DNA of 64,000 nucleotides from a bacterium (GTDB lineage: Bacteria > Bacillota > Clostridia > Lachnospirales > Lachnospiraceae), in NCBI GenBank assembly GCA_004562765.1, contig SFRL01000003.1, positions 71,527 to 135,526 on the forward strand. The letters run 5' to 3'. The notes beneath the pieces are model-generated. The model was given only the letters and a program-made list of their open reading frames with translations. It did no database searches and had not been told where the DNA came from. Below, one piece after another: positions 42,286 to 51,255 of this stretch. The translations under genes were made by a program, and so were the position numbers. Every line of letters begins with the position of its first letter. The first letter of the stretch is position 1.

Positions 42286-42318
42286 GATTGTTTACTCCTT
42301 TTTATTGATTGTATTTTA

Positions 42319-42951
42319 TTATGAATGCCGCTCTCGATACGAATAAATGCAGCCGCAGTAGTCCTGACGGTACATGCCATATTCTTTCGACAACTCCGTG
42401 GAACGTTTATATCCGTTTTTCTTTTTAAAATCCGACTGCAGGTAAGTTACGCCAAGCTCCTCACCAATCCGTGTTCCGATCTCATTCAGCTTTTCTGCAT
42501 TTTTTAATGGGCTAATGGATAGCGTTGTTGTAAAGTAATCAAATCCGCGCGCATGCGCCAGTTCTCCGGCTTCGCGCAGGCGCAGCTCATAGCAGCGAAA
42601 ACACCGCTCTCCGCCCTCCGGTATCGTCTCCAATCCTTTTGCAATTGCATAAAAACGCTGCGTATCATAGTCGCCTTCCACAAAAGAAATCGGGTATTTT
42701 GCAGGAAATCTGCGAATAAACTCCTGCTGCTCTTTCACGCGCATCGCGTACTCCTGCTCCGGATAAATATTCGGATTGTAATAAAAGACCGTGATGCGAA
42801 AATAATCTGACAGATATTCCAGCACATAACTGCTGCAAGGCGCGCAGCAACTGTGCAAAAGCAGCGTCGGTACAGTTCCGCCTTTGTTGACCGCGTCTTC
42901 TATGTTTGCCAGGGTCTGTTCCAATATCCGCTGGTAGTTCTGCTTATTCAC
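42319..42951 (-). CDS. queH: Epoxyqueuosine reductase QueH
   Basis: A 210-aa protein of the DUF208/QueH family, which does the last step of queuosine synthesis in tRNA. The LLHSCCAPCSSYVLEYL motif and the later RCFRCYELRL supply the paired cysteines that bind the cluster, and a YRQDYCGCIYS end is typical. Start is GTG at 42951 behind AAGGAG, overlapping the stop of the HipA-like gene by 8 bp, so translation is coupled. Confidence 0.92.
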   Translation of the reverse strand: MNKQNYQRILEQTLANIEDAVNKGGTVPTLLLHSCCAPCSSYVLEYLSDYFRITVFYYNPNIYPEQEYAMRVKEQQEFIRRFPAKYPISFVEGDYDTQRFYAIAKGLETIPEGGERCFRCYELRLREAGELAHARGFDYFTTTLSISPLKNAEKLNEIGTRIGEELGVTYLQSDFKKKNGYKRSTELSKEYGMYRQDYCGCIYSYRERHS

Positions 42952-44077
42952 GGTTTTTCTCCTTCACTGCGATCTGTCTTGTACGAAAAGCATCTTTGTC
43001 CAAAATCGCATCGATCATATCATGCATCTCTTTTTCAAGTGCCTTTAATCTCCATTCCGGGAGATTATATTTTTCATGACGGGTAAATTCGAATCCCCGT
43101 AAATTGATCAGGAGCTTACGCGTCTTTGCAGTCAGACATGCAACAGCAGCCGGTATCCAGTCATCTCCGATCCTTGGTCCGTGATCCTTAAAATATTCCC
43201 CGCCAAAGGCAAATTCCGATTCCTCCTCTGCATAAGGAAGCAGTGCCTGATTGTGGTCAAATAACGGAGCCATGCTCACGATTTCCAGTGTCCGGTTGTC
43301 GATAATAAATCCAAAGTTGTTTTTATGACGATCCGCGTTCATAATCACAGCATCGATCACAAACATCATCCTGACTTCATCCTCAAAACCAAGATCATCC
43401 ATCTTTCTTAAAATGCTGGCTACGGTTGAGTTACCGGAATCAACTGCAGCATACGGAATAAATCCATAGTCCTCTGATGTGAAAATATCACATACCGAGC
43501 ACACCCTGTCATTATGCGTGCGCAGACCATAACTGACATAGTTTTCTGTAAAATGCCCGATCACATCTCCGGAGTAATACTCTGAATATGGTTCTAACCC
43601 TGCGTTTCTTGCTCCGGAGCTTCCACGCTTCAGCATCTTTATTGTTCCGTTCTCCCGGATCCAGCACTTTGCAAAGGAACCATCTGTCCCGTATTCCGGC
43701 GAGGTCGTGCTCAGATTTCTTCCGTGCAGGCCACCCTCAAACGCAGTCTTTGCTATGACTTCATTAAACGGATGTGTGTAAAGCGAAACATCTGCCCATG
43801 ACAAGTGGCTGTCAACCGGCTTTACCCAGAAGGTATCTATCAACGACAACGCATGCGAGATGTCTAAGAACCCGGTAATCGTATTGCATCCGCTCAATTC
43901 CAGTAGCTGCTTGATATTCTCCCTATGCTTTGGAGCCCGTCTATTTATGATAAATGTATCAAGCTCTCCATACCATTCCGGCAGCTTTACGAACTGCTCC
44001 TCTATATTGATCGCTTCCGTTACAGGATCCACAGAAAACTTTGCTATGATCTGATCCTTGTTTAATAAATAATACAT
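42944..44077 (-). CDS. Orphan HipA-like kinase-fold protein
   Basis: A 377-aa protein; the start at ATG 44077 follows GGAAGGAG. Kinase features of the HipA type are present: an invariant-looking lysine near 147-150 (GTIKMLKRG), the catalytic-loop MNADRHKNNFGF (Asp249, Asn253/254) and the metal motif PLFDHNQAL (Asp274). The N-terminal third lacks the usual HipA N-terminal domain. No HipB-like antitoxin gene is next to it. Its stop overlaps queH. It may phosphorylate a protein target; whether it is toxic is unknown. It is not closely like the two CIS-linked kinases. Confidence 0.75.
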   Translation of the reverse strand: MYYLLNKDQIIAKFSVDPVTEAINIEEQFVKLPEWYGELDTFIINRRAPKHRENIKQLLELSGCNTITGFLDISHALSLIDTFWVKPVDSHLSWADVSLYTHPFNEVIAKTAFEGGLHGRNLSTTSPEYGTDGSFAKCWIRENGTIKMLKRGSSGARNAGLEPYSEYYSGDVIGHFTENYVSYGLRTHNDRVCSVCDIFTSEDYGFIPYAAVDSGNSTVASILRKMDDLGFEDEVRMMFVIDAVIMNADRHKNNFGFIIDNRTLEIVSMAPLFDHNQALLPYAEEESEFAFGGEYFKDHGPRIGDDWIPAAVACLTAKTRKLLINLRGFEFTRHEKYNLPEWRLKALEKEMHDMIDAILDKDAFRTRQIAVKEKNRE

Positions 44078-44311
44078 GTATACTCCTTCCCATGTTACAT
44101 AACGGTTTCGCATGCATCCCTGTCTGTTACATTATACTTACCTTTCGTCTCTAAGTCAAACACCATGTACATGGCTTCACCAAGCGTTTGCATGACAATG
44201 GGCACTCCACGTGACAATGGGCGATGGGCGGGACAGAAGAACCGTCCCTACTTTACTACATAATATATAGGTATATATGAAAATAGGCTAAAATGGAGTT
44301 TGTATAAAGAT
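44078..44311. other. Divergent intergenic region with a REP-like hairpin
   Basis: A 234-bp gap between the HipA-like gene (minus) and the ABC genes (plus). The segment GGGACAGAAGAACCGTCCC at 44230-44248 is a short imperfect palindrome of a kind often repeated between genes in Clostridia. It is preceded by the near-repeat TGACAATGGGC (44191-44201 and 44212-44222). No clear promoter was settled on. Confidence 0.45.
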
Positions 44312-45058
44312 ATGAGAAATATATTAGAATTCCGGCAGGTGGACTACTCCTATCACTCCATGGATGGAGAAGTCCCTGCCCTCGAAAATATCACCTTCAG
44401 CGTCGGTGAAAAAGAATTCCTTGTCATCGTCGGTCCCAGCGGCTGCGGAAAATCCACGCTTCTGGACCTGATCTTCGGACTGATCCGCCCGGAATGCGGC
44501 GAGATTGACGGTGACCGGGATTCCGTAGGATATATGCTGCAGAAGGATCATCTGTTTGGCTGGCGCACCATAGAAAAAAACATCCTGCTCGGTCTGGAGA
44601 TCCAGCATAAATTGAATGCCGAGACACGCGCATACGCCACGGAGCTTCTGCAGAAATACGGTCTGTACGATTTTCGGAATAAGCGCCCCAGTGAGCTGTC
44701 CGGCGGTATGCGCCAGCGCGCCGCCCTCATCCGCACACTCGTGACAAAGCCCCAGCTTCTGCTGCTCGACGAACCCTTTTCCGCCCTGGATTACCAGACA
44801 CGCCTGAATGTAGCGGACGACATCGGCAGCATCATCCGCCGGGAAGAAAAATCCGCGATCCTTGTGACACATGACCTGTCCGAAGCGATCAGCATGGGCG
44901 ACCGGATCCTGATCCTGTCCGCACGCCCCGGAACTGTCGTCCGCACCATCGACCTCACTTTTGACCCTGCTCTAAGCTCCATCCAGCGCAGGGAAACAGA
45001 TGAATTCAAACATTATTTCAGTGACCTTTGGAAGGAGATGAATCAGCTTGTCCCGTAA
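44312..45058 (+). CDS. ABC transporter ATP-binding protein (SsuB/TauB/NrtD family)
   Basis: A 248-aa protein. Walker A VGPSGCGKSTLLDL, Q-loop YMLQKDHLFGWRTI, signature LSGGMRQRAALIRTL, Walker B LLLLDEPFSALD and the H-loop (VTHDLSEA) are all present. The sequence type is that of nitrate, sulfonate and taurine importers. The start is taken as ATG 44312, 12 bp from GGAG; a TTG at 44300 is possible. It overlaps the permease gene by 11 bp. Substrate unknown. Confidence 0.9.
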   Translation: MRNILEFRQVDYSYHSMDGEVPALENITFSVGEKEFLVIVGPSGCGKSTLLDLIFGLIRPECGEIDGDRDSVGYMLQKDHLFGWRTIEKNILLGLEIQHKLNAETRAYATELLQKYGLYDFRNKRPSELSGGMRQRAALIRTLVTKPQLLLLDEPFSALDYQTRLNVADDIGSIIRREEKSAILVTHDLSEAISMGDRILILSARPGTVVRTIDLTFDPALSSIQRRETDEFKHYFSDLWKEMNQLVP

Positions 45059-45845
45059 TCATCTTTCTGCTCAGGACCTCTATATCCGCAGGCAAAAACA
45101 TACAAAAATACTGATCCGCGTACTGCAGTACACGATACTGATCGCGTTCCTCGTACTGTGGGAGGTAAGCGCATCGCTTGGCTGGATCGATTCCTTTATT
45201 TTCAGCAGCCCTTCCAAGCTGTTCCTGTGCGCGAAAAGACTGCTGGCAAACGGTGATCTCACCGGGCATATCGGCATCACACTCATGGAAACACTGGTGA
45301 GCTTCGCGCTGGTGATCGCCGTCACACTGCTCCTCACGATACTTCTCTGGCTCAACAAGCCGCTGTCGCGGATCCTGGAACCGTATCTGGTCGTATTAAA
45401 CAGCCTGCCGAAATCCGCACTGGCACCACTGCTGATCGTGTGGCTCGGCGCCAACTACAAAACGATCATCCTGACCGGTATGTCTGTTGCGATCTTCGGC
45501 TCCATTTTAAACCTTTACACCGGATTTATGGAGACCTCGCCGGATAAGATCAAGCTCATCCGTGCCCTGCACGGCAACACTGCGCACGTACTGTTCAAAG
45601 TTGTGCTGCCGTCAAACATCCCGAATCTGTTCTCCATCATGAAAGTCAACATCGGACTGTGTCTGGTGGGTGTCATCATTGGAGAATTCATCGGCTCCAA
45701 GCAGGGACTTGGATACATGATCATTTATGGCAGCCAGGTGTTCAAGCTGGACTGGGTGATCCTCTCCATCCTGATCCTCTGCATCATCGCCATGCTACTC
45801 TATTTTCTTTTGGGATGTCTGGAAAAACGGTTTGTACGAGAGTAA
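45048..45845 (+). CDS. ABC transporter permease (SsuC/TauC family)
   Basis: A 265-aa protein with six membrane segments and the permease EAA-like loop (KIKLIRALHGNTAHVLFKVV). The start is TTG at 45048 behind AAGGAG inside the ATPase gene. The end carries GEFIGSKQGLGYMIIYGSQV, typical of this family. No substrate-binding protein gene lies next to it, so the pair relies on one elsewhere or is a remnant. Confidence 0.88.
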   Translation: MSRNHLSAQDLYIRRQKHTKILIRVLQYTILIAFLVLWEVSASLGWIDSFIFSSPSKLFLCAKRLLANGDLTGHIGITLMETLVSFALVIAVTLLLTILLWLNKPLSRILEPYLVVLNSLPKSALAPLLIVWLGANYKTIILTGMSVAIFGSILNLYTGFMETSPDKIKLIRALHGNTAHVLFKVVLPSNIPNLFSIMKVNIGLCLVGVIIGEFIGSKQGLGYMIIYGSQVFKLDWVILSILILCIIAMLLYFLLGCLEKRFVRE

Positions 45846-45854
45846 GATGATATA

Positions 45855-45892
45855 CGAAAAAACTCCCGGCAGCAGATCCTGCTGTCGGGAGT
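45855..45892. terminator. Bidirectional terminator between the ABC permease and BMC genes
   Basis: A 14-bp stem, ACTCCCGGCAGCAG with CTGCTGTCGGGAGT (one G-T pair), with a 3-nt loop. The minus strand continues with TTTTTT, so it mainly ends the BMC transcript. Confidence 0.88.
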
Positions 45893-45911
45893 ATATGAAT
45901 CTGTTGATTCC

Positions 45912-46220
45912 TTATGCATTTTTTATCTTCGGTGCAAAACCGGCACGCACGGCACTCTCCTCCACGAGACGCACCATCTCTTCGGAAGGGTTGGAGATCA
46001 CCGCTGACGCAACCACATCACACAGAGGCGCTTCGCTCACCCGCTGGACTGCAGCTGTCACTGCCGCCACATCACCGCTCATAAAAACGGTGGCATGTCC
46101 GCCGCATTTCGTGTCCCATGTGCGGAATTCCACATCTGCTGTCTTGAGCATCTGGTCTACAACGAGCACCGCATTTGCACTTCCTAAAACTTCCACTAAT
46201 CCAAAGGCTCCGTATGCCAT
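45912..46220 (-). CDS. Bacterial microcompartment shell protein (BMC-H), isolated
   Basis: A 102-aa single-BMC-domain protein. AYGAFGLVEVLGSANAVLVV at the start and SGDVAAVTAAVQRV match PduA/EutM-type shell subunits that form hexameric tiles. The pore loop reads KCGGHATV. No encapsulated enzyme genes or BMC-P pentamer are nearby. It follows a second BMC gene by 20 bp. Confidence 0.85.
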   Translation of the reverse strand: MAYGAFGLVEVLGSANAVLVVDQMLKTADVEFRTWDTKCGGHATVFMSGDVAAVTAAVQRVSEAPLCDVVASAVISNPSEEMVRLVEESAVRAGFAPKIKNA

Positions 46221-46240
46221 AGTTTCTTCCCCCGTTTCCG

Positions 46241-46540
46241 CTATTTGTAAACCGTCATGGACATTGCGATCTCCGTGTCATCTGCCGGTGCCGCGATCAC
46301 ATGATGGGAAGTCACCGTACCATGTTTTTCACCTGCCGCGATCGCCGCCTCCATTGCCGCATTCACATCGGAGATATTCCCGCGCATTTTCACACAGGCA
46401 CCACTCTTCAGACGATTTCTCTCCACACTCTGAATCCGTACATCTGCTGTTTTTGCCGCCGCATCCAGCGCAACATAAGCTGCACACAGGCTGTCCATCT
46501 CAAAAATCCCGATTGCTGATCCGTTATAATTCTCTGCCAT
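46241..46540 (-). CDS. Second bacterial microcompartment shell protein (BMC-H)
   Basis: A 99-aa BMC-domain protein, diverged from its neighbour: SAIGIFEMDSLCAAYVALDA, then RLKSGACVKMRGNISDVNAA and HHVIAAPADD. The pore loop is LKSGA. It begins 9 bp after a small membrane-protein gene and forms a three-gene unit with it and the other BMC gene. Which compartment the shell serves cannot be told from this window. Confidence 0.83.
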   Translation of the reverse strand: MAENYNGSAIGIFEMDSLCAAYVALDAAAKTADVRIQSVERNRLKSGACVKMRGNISDVNAAMEAAIAAGEKHGTVTSHHVIAAPADDTEIAMSMTVYK

Positions 46541-46549
46541 ACGATCCTC

Positions 46550-47053
46550 CTATGCTCTGCCCAGCATACCCATGCGCTGAAGCATCTCCAGCGCTGCGAT
46601 CGCTGCCACATACACAACTACCGCTGCTACCATGAGAAATGTCTGTCCGACACAGATCCCGGCGACCACATTTGCTGCCGCCACACACGCGTGCAGCCAG
46701 ACAGGGTTCTGATCCAGCAGCACACCGATCGCCACCTGGATCAGCAGTATCACGCAGACCACAACCGGATTGATCTCACATGCCAGAATACCAACCAGTA
46801 TGTATGCAAGCGCAACTGCCGCAAAGAGAACGATCACTGCAACGCTCTTTTTCTGATCGCTCCATGCCGCGATCGCACTGATACTTGCCTGCTCCGCCTT
46901 TTTCCGCTCAGATCGCGTCTTCTCGGATGAGACGACAAACTCTTTGATCTCCTCAATCTCTGCCGTTGCAACCTTCTCTTCCTTTGCAACGGTTTCGACG
47001 GCTTTCTTCTCAGTCTGAGCATTTATATTCTTCTGATTTTTTGCTTTGCTCAT
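46550..47053 (-). CDS. Small membrane protein at the head of the BMC unit
   Basis: A 167-aa protein; ATG at 47053 follows GGAAAGGAT. Residues 1-72 are charged and cytoplasmic. About 75-160 hold three to four hydrophobic helices (SVAVIVLFAAVALAYILVGI, VVVCVILLIQVAIGVLL and AAVVVYVAAIAALEML). No known domain. Being co-transcribed with two shell genes, it might link them to the membrane, which would be unusual. Confidence 0.6.
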   Translation of the reverse strand: MSKAKNQKNINAQTEKKAVETVAKEEKVATAEIEEIKEFVVSSEKTRSERKKAEQASISAIAAWSDQKKSVAVIVLFAAVALAYILVGILACEINPVVVCVILLIQVAIGVLLDQNPVWLHACVAAANVVAGICVGQTFLMVAAVVVYVAAIAALEMLQRMGMLGRA

Positions 47054-47084
47054 AATTCCAATCCTTTCCTTGCTATTCGCATTG

Positions 47085-47113
47085 ATTATATCAATTATTT
47101 TTAACAAACACAA
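47085..47113 (-). promoter_or_regulatory. Promoter of the BMC unit
   Basis: Minus strand TTGTGT (47108-47113), 17 bp, TATAAT (47085-47090). Confidence 0.75.
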
Positions 47114-47132
47114 CATTTTCGTAAAAAAACTG

Positions 47133-47161
47133 TTGCAAAATTTCAAAACAATCGTTATAAT
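47133..47161 (+). promoter_or_regulatory. Promoter of tRNA-Thr
   Basis: Plus strand TTGCAA (47133-47138), 17 bp, TATAAT (47156-47161), 30 bp before the tRNA. It is divergent from the BMC promoter, with 19 bp between the two -35 boxes. Confidence 0.8.
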
Positions 47162-47191
47162 GCTAAAAGTGATGTGTAATTCACTTCGCAA

Positions 47192-47264
<73 letters not shown>

Positions 47265-47272
47265 TTTCCTGT

Positions 47273-47308
47273 AACTATTCTAAGCTCAGGTTTAGAATAG
47301 TTATTTTT
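47273..47308 (+). terminator. Terminator after tRNA-Thr
   Basis: An 11-bp stem, AACTATTCTAA/TTAGAATAGTT, then ATTTTTG. Confidence 0.85.
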
Positions 47309-47345
47309 GCATTACAGTATTTTTTTCAGGGGGGCTTAAACAAAA

Positions 47346-47786
47346 ATGAACGCAAGACAACTGGCAAATTCACTGGACGAGATGATGAAGGATACCAAGC
47401 GCGGTCATCTGAACTGGAGCATGCAGATCGAGACGACCGATGATCTGGACGCTTCTCTCAAAGAAAAACTGGAACAGGACGGCATCGAATGGCTGGTGGA
47501 TGAGTGCTTTGTAGAGTACGCCTGCACCTGGAAGGGTCAGGATTTCTGCATGATCTCCTACGAGCATGTGCTGACCCACGAAGACCAGACCCGCATGACC
47601 TGCCTGATCTTTCTTCCCCCGCTTGGCATGCGCTTCTTTGATGTAGCGGAACTTGCACCCTATGCCATCGAATCTGACGCTTATCTCACCAGCAAAGTAC
47701 ATATGCTCTGGGAAATGCTTCTGGAGCTGTATCGCACGGATCCGGCTCGCTACAGGCTTTCCGTCATTGATCCGCTGAAAAATTAA
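47346..47786 (+). CDS. Uncharacterised 146-aa cytoplasmic protein
   Basis: I do not recognise this protein. It is acidic, has no signal or membrane segment, and looks like one alpha/beta domain (LNWSMQIETTDDLDASLKEK, VEYACTWKGQDFCMISYEHV, TRMTCLIFLPPLGMRFF). The ribosome site is AGGGGGG before ATG 47346. A terminator lies on each side, so it is a single-gene unit unless tRNA read-through occurs. Confidence 0.7.
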   Translation: MNARQLANSLDEMMKDTKRGHLNWSMQIETTDDLDASLKEKLEQDGIEWLVDECFVEYACTWKGQDFCMISYEHVLTHEDQTRMTCLIFLPPLGMRFFDVAELAPYAIESDAYLTSKVHMLWEMLLELYRTDPARYRLSVIDPLKN

Positions 47787-47823
47787 AGAAACACTTGCAT
47801 CCGAAAGATATTCATGATACAGT

Positions 47824-47862
47824 AAATCCACGCAGACACTTCTTACGTCGCGTGGATTTTTT
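47824..47862 (+). terminator. Terminator after the 146-aa gene
   Basis: Stem AAATCCACGC/GCGTGGATTT with a 16-nt loop followed by TTTTTT. Confidence 0.85.
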
Positions 47863-47922
47863 CTATCCCATTTTCATAATAAAGACCTGCCTTCTGTCAG
47901 CGCCATGACAAGGAGGTATCTT

Positions 47923-48828
47923 ATGAATTTTCAACAATTTTCAGAAGAGCTGATCCGTCAGCTCACACCCATGTTTCCCGAAGGTACACAGATCCAGATG
48001 CAGATGATCCCGAAAAACAACGGTGTTTTTCTCGAAGCGCTCATCATTCGCGAACCGGACATCAACATTTCGCCGACGATCTATCTGGAGGATTACTACA
48101 CCCTGTACAAAGAAGGCACCGCCCTGGATGAGATCTGTCACATTATCTGTGATGTCTTTCTTGAGGTTCGCCTGAACCACCCGGTGGATCCGCGTTTTTT
48201 CACGGATTTCGAACAGGCAAAAAACCATCTGGTCTACCAGCTTGTCAACTATGACAAAAATGTGGAACGCCTCCCTGATATTCCACATATCCGTTACCTT
48301 GATCTTGCTGTCATTTTCTGCTGCATGCTGCGTCTGGAAAACGGTGAAACCGCAACGATCCTGGTCCGCAACGAACACCTGGGCCTGTGGAACACCGATC
48401 TTGCCACGATCAAAAAGCAGGCATTCGGCAATACGCCGCGCCTGCTTCCCGCCTATATCCAGCCGATCACAGATGCGATCCGCGATCTCATGGAATCCAA
48501 TGAAGCACTGGAACGCCTGCTTCCGCTCCTGGAAAAAGATGCAGCGCCGCCGTTGTACGTGCTGACAAACGAAACGCAGATCTGTGGTGCCGCCTGCATG
48601 CTCTACCCGTCACTTCTGGCAGAATTTTCCGACAGTGTCGGCAAGGATCTGTACATTCTGCCAAGCAGTATTCACGAAGTACTTCTCCTCCCGACCGGCA
48701 CACGCTGTGCCGATGAAGAACTGCGCGCACTGGTCCAAAGCGTGAACCGCGAGCAGCTTCCGCTGACACAACAGTTATCGGACACCGTCTACTTTTATTC
48801 CAGAGAGAAAAAAGCATTAATTCTCTAA
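47923..48828 (+). CDS. DUF5688 family protein
   Basis: A 301-aa protein; ATG at 47923 follows AAGGAGG. It matches a Lachnospiraceae family of unknown function: NNGVFLEALIIREPDINISP, LVNYDKNVERLPDIPH, and the second-half pattern LYVLTNETQICGAACMLYPS, GKDLYILPSSIHEVLLLP. Members often occur in several copies per genome. Its 3' end overlaps the convergent glgA gene by 12 bp, with no terminator between. Confidence 0.8.
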   Translation: MNFQQFSEELIRQLTPMFPEGTQIQMQMIPKNNGVFLEALIIREPDINISPTIYLEDYYTLYKEGTALDEICHIICDVFLEVRLNHPVDPRFFTDFEQAKNHLVYQLVNYDKNVERLPDIPHIRYLDLAVIFCCMLRLENGETATILVRNEHLGLWNTDLATIKKQAFGNTPRLLPAYIQPITDAIRDLMESNEALERLLPLLEKDAAPPLYVLTNETQICGAACMLYPSLLAEFSDSVGKDLYILPSSIHEVLLLPTGTRCADEELRALVQSVNREQLPLTQQLSDTVYFYSREKKALIL

Positions 48829-50265
48829 CAGCCGCTCATAGAGTTTTTCATATTCGCGGGCTGAGTTTTTCCATGAAAAGTCCATCCGCATATCCCGCTG
48901 TGCCATCTCATCCCACCGGGTTCTGTCATCATAATAAATGTGCATCGCATAGTAGATGGTATTCATCATCTCATGCGCATTATAATTTGCAAAGGAAAAT
49001 CCGGTTCCGGTATGCTCGTATTCATTATACGGCTGTACCGTATCCTTCAGTCCTCCGGTCTCTCGTACGATGGGCAGCGTGCCGTAACAGTAACTCATCA
49101 GCTGACTCAGTCCGCAGGGCTCAAAGAGTGACGGCATGAGCAACGCGTCCGCCGATGCATAGATCCGGTGTGCCATCTGCTCTGAATAATAGATATTCGC
49201 TGAGATCTTGTCCGGATATTTATCCGCAAAGTAGCGCAGCATATTGACATACTGCTCCTGCCCGGTTCCCAGCACCACAAACTGCAGACGCGCATGGCTG
49301 AGCATCTCATCCATCACGTACGCGATCAGATCCAGCCCCTTCTGATCCGTCAGGCGTGAGACCATGGCCAGCATGATCGTGCCCTCATCCTCCGGAAGGT
49401 GCAGCTCCCGCTGAAGCGCCAGCTTGTTCGCTACCTTTCCTTCCCGCATATTTGATATGCCAAAGTTATGTGTTAAGTACATGTCATGATTCGGATCATA
49501 CTCTGCACTGTCCAGTCCGTTGATGATCCCGTAGAGGCTGTTTCTTCTGGCATAGAGCAGTCCGTCCAGACTCTCTCCACCCTCCCGTGTCATGATCTCC
49601 AGCGCATAGGTAGGGCTGACCGTTGTCACGATATCCGCAAAGGCGATACCGCCCTTTAAAAAGTTTGCCTCACCGTATGATTCCAGCTTGTCCGGTGTAA
49701 AGTAGTCATCGGGCAGACCGGTCAGATTTTTCACCACATCCATCGTGTATCTGCCCTGAAATCTCAGATTGTGGATCGTCATCACCGTCTTTGTGTGATG
49801 CAGCAGCGGGTAATCCTCCGCAAACGCCTTCAAAAAGACCGGAACCAGCGCGGTCTGCCAGTCATGGCAGTGGATCACATCCGGCACAAAGTCGATCATC
49901 CCGATGGCTGCCAGCGCTGCCTTTGAGAAATAGGCAAATTTTTCAATATCCTCGTGGAGCTGGTTATACGGCTGCGGACCGGCAAAATAATATTCATTAT
50001 CTATAAAATAGTAATGAACGCCCGCCTCCACGGTCTCCAGAATACCCACATACTGATTGCGCCATCCCAGAGACACGTAGAAGTGCGAGTGAAACCGCAG
50101 CTTGTTCTTCCACATCTCATCCATACAGGCATATTTGGGAAGGATCACGCGCACATCATAGTTCTGCCTGTCGATATAACGCGCAAGAGAGCCGGTCACA
50201 TCCGCCAGCCCTCCGGTTTTTATAAAGGGAACGGCTTCTGAAGTCACAAATAAAATCTTTTTCAT
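48817..50265 (-). CDS. glgA: Glycogen synthase (ADP-glucose type)
   Basis: A 482-aa GT5 glycosyltransferase. The KTGGLADVTGSL loop that binds ADP-glucose and the C-terminal PSLFEPCGLSQLMSYCYGTL with the catalytic glutamate are intact. It extends alpha-1,4-glucan chains. ATG at 50265 follows AGGAGG. It is a single gene here, without glgC or glgD beside it. Confidence 0.94.
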   Translation of the reverse strand: MKKILFVTSEAVPFIKTGGLADVTGSLARYIDRQNYDVRVILPKYACMDEMWKNKLRFHSHFYVSLGWRNQYVGILETVEAGVHYYFIDNEYYFAGPQPYNQLHEDIEKFAYFSKAALAAIGMIDFVPDVIHCHDWQTALVPVFLKAFAEDYPLLHHTKTVMTIHNLRFQGRYTMDVVKNLTGLPDDYFTPDKLESYGEANFLKGGIAFADIVTTVSPTYALEIMTREGGESLDGLLYARRNSLYGIINGLDSAEYDPNHDMYLTHNFGISNMREGKVANKLALQRELHLPEDEGTIMLAMVSRLTDQKGLDLIAYVMDEMLSHARLQFVVLGTGQEQYVNMLRYFADKYPDKISANIYYSEQMAHRIYASADALLMPSLFEPCGLSQLMSYCYGTLPIVRETGGLKDTVQPYNEYEHTGTGFSFANYNAHEMMNTIYYAMHIYYDDRTRWDEMAQRDMRMDFSWKNSAREYEKLYERLLEN

Positions 50266-50333
50266 ATGTTCCTCCTGTTTTTTTATAACCGCAGACAACC
50301 TGCAGTTACATCTTTAAAAACAGTATACACCAA

Positions 50334-51128
50334 TCAGCGCTTGTATTCCAGACGGATTTTATCTGCGATGAGGGCAATAAATTCGGAATTGGTCGGCTTG
50401 CCCTTTCCGTTGTTGATCGTATAGCCGAACAATTCATCGATCGTATCCATTTTTCCCCGGTTCCATGCCACCTCTATGGCGTGACGGATCGCACGTTCCA
50501 CACGGCTGGGTGTCGTCTGAAATTTCTTTGCGATCGTGGGATACAGGATCTTTGTAATGGAGCCGAGCATCTCAATATCCTCCACGGACATCATGATCGC
50601 CTCCCGCAGATACTGATATCCTTTGATGTGAGCAGGAACACCGATCTCATGGATCATATTTGTCACGTCCGCCTCCAGATCATGTACCACGGGATCTGCC
50701 ACCTTTTCATATGCATTCGTAGCGCGCGCCTCGCTGCTTCTGCGGTTACGGTTATCTCTCAGGCGTTTGATATGTCGGATGATCACATCATTCTCAAAGG
50801 GCTTCATAATAAAATAATCCGCACCCTTCTGAAATGCATCCTCCGTAATGCTCTCCTGTCCGACTGCGCTGACAACAATGACTGCAGGTTTCTTTTTGAG
50901 TGTGTGATCCTTGCTCATCTTGTCCAACACACTCAGTCCGTCCAGCTTTGGCATCACAATGTCCAGAAGCATCACATCCGGCTGTTTGTTCTTGATCAGC
51001 TCGTATGCCTCCACTCCGTCCTTTGCGGTTCCCACCACCTCTAACTCGGCATCCTTCGCCACTATATCTCCAAGTAATCTCAACATTTTCTCGTTATCGT
51101 CTGCGATTGCTACATTAAATTTGTCCAT
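50334..51128 (-). CDS. spo0A: Sporulation master regulator Spo0A
   Basis: A 264-aa protein. The receiver domain has ADDNE acidic residues, the phosphorylated aspartate in VMLLDIVMPKLDG (Asp56 region), and a conserved lysine in YFIMKPF. The C-terminal DNA-binding domain is complete (HIKGYQYLREAIMMSV, TPSRVERAIRHAIEVAWNRG, NSEFIALIADKI). When phosphorylated it binds TGTCGAA-type boxes. It lies after spoIVB, as in most spore formers. A -10 TATAAT is at 51157-51162. Confidence 0.96.
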   Translation of the reverse strand: MDKFNVAIADDNEKMLRLLGDIVAKDAELEVVGTAKDGVEAYELIKNKQPDVMLLDIVMPKLDGLSVLDKMSKDHTLKKKPAVIVVSAVGQESITEDAFQKGADYFIMKPFENDVIIRHIKRLRDNRNRRSSEARATNAYEKVADPVVHDLEADVTNMIHEIGVPAHIKGYQYLREAIMMSVEDIEMLGSITKILYPTIAKKFQTTPSRVERAIRHAIEVAWNRGKMDTIDELFGYTINNGKGKPTNSEFIALIADKIRLEYKR

Positions 51129-51255
51129 TCTTGTCCCTCCTTAACGAACTATCGCTATTATAAGAGGTGAAATCCAAGCAATCTGTCACTTTCTGTCGGC
51201 AACTTTTATTTTCATACAGTCGCCCTTACCAATCGCCCAAAACCGTGATTTTTCG
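51129..51255 (-). promoter_or_regulatory. spo0A upstream region
   Basis: A 127-bp gap. On the minus strand TATAAT lies at 51157-51162 without a well-placed -35, and a Spo0A-type TGACGAA lies at about 51256-51265 at the end of spoIVB. This fits regulated start from an unusual promoter plus read-through. No terminator is seen after spoIVB. Confidence 0.4.

Noticed and set aside
42944..44077. HipAB toxin-antitoxin pair
   Set aside because: No HipB-like helix-turn-helix gene lies on either side.
45912..47053. Complete microcompartment operon
   Set aside because: There are no pentamer, aldehyde dehydrogenase, lyase or activating-enzyme genes within the window.
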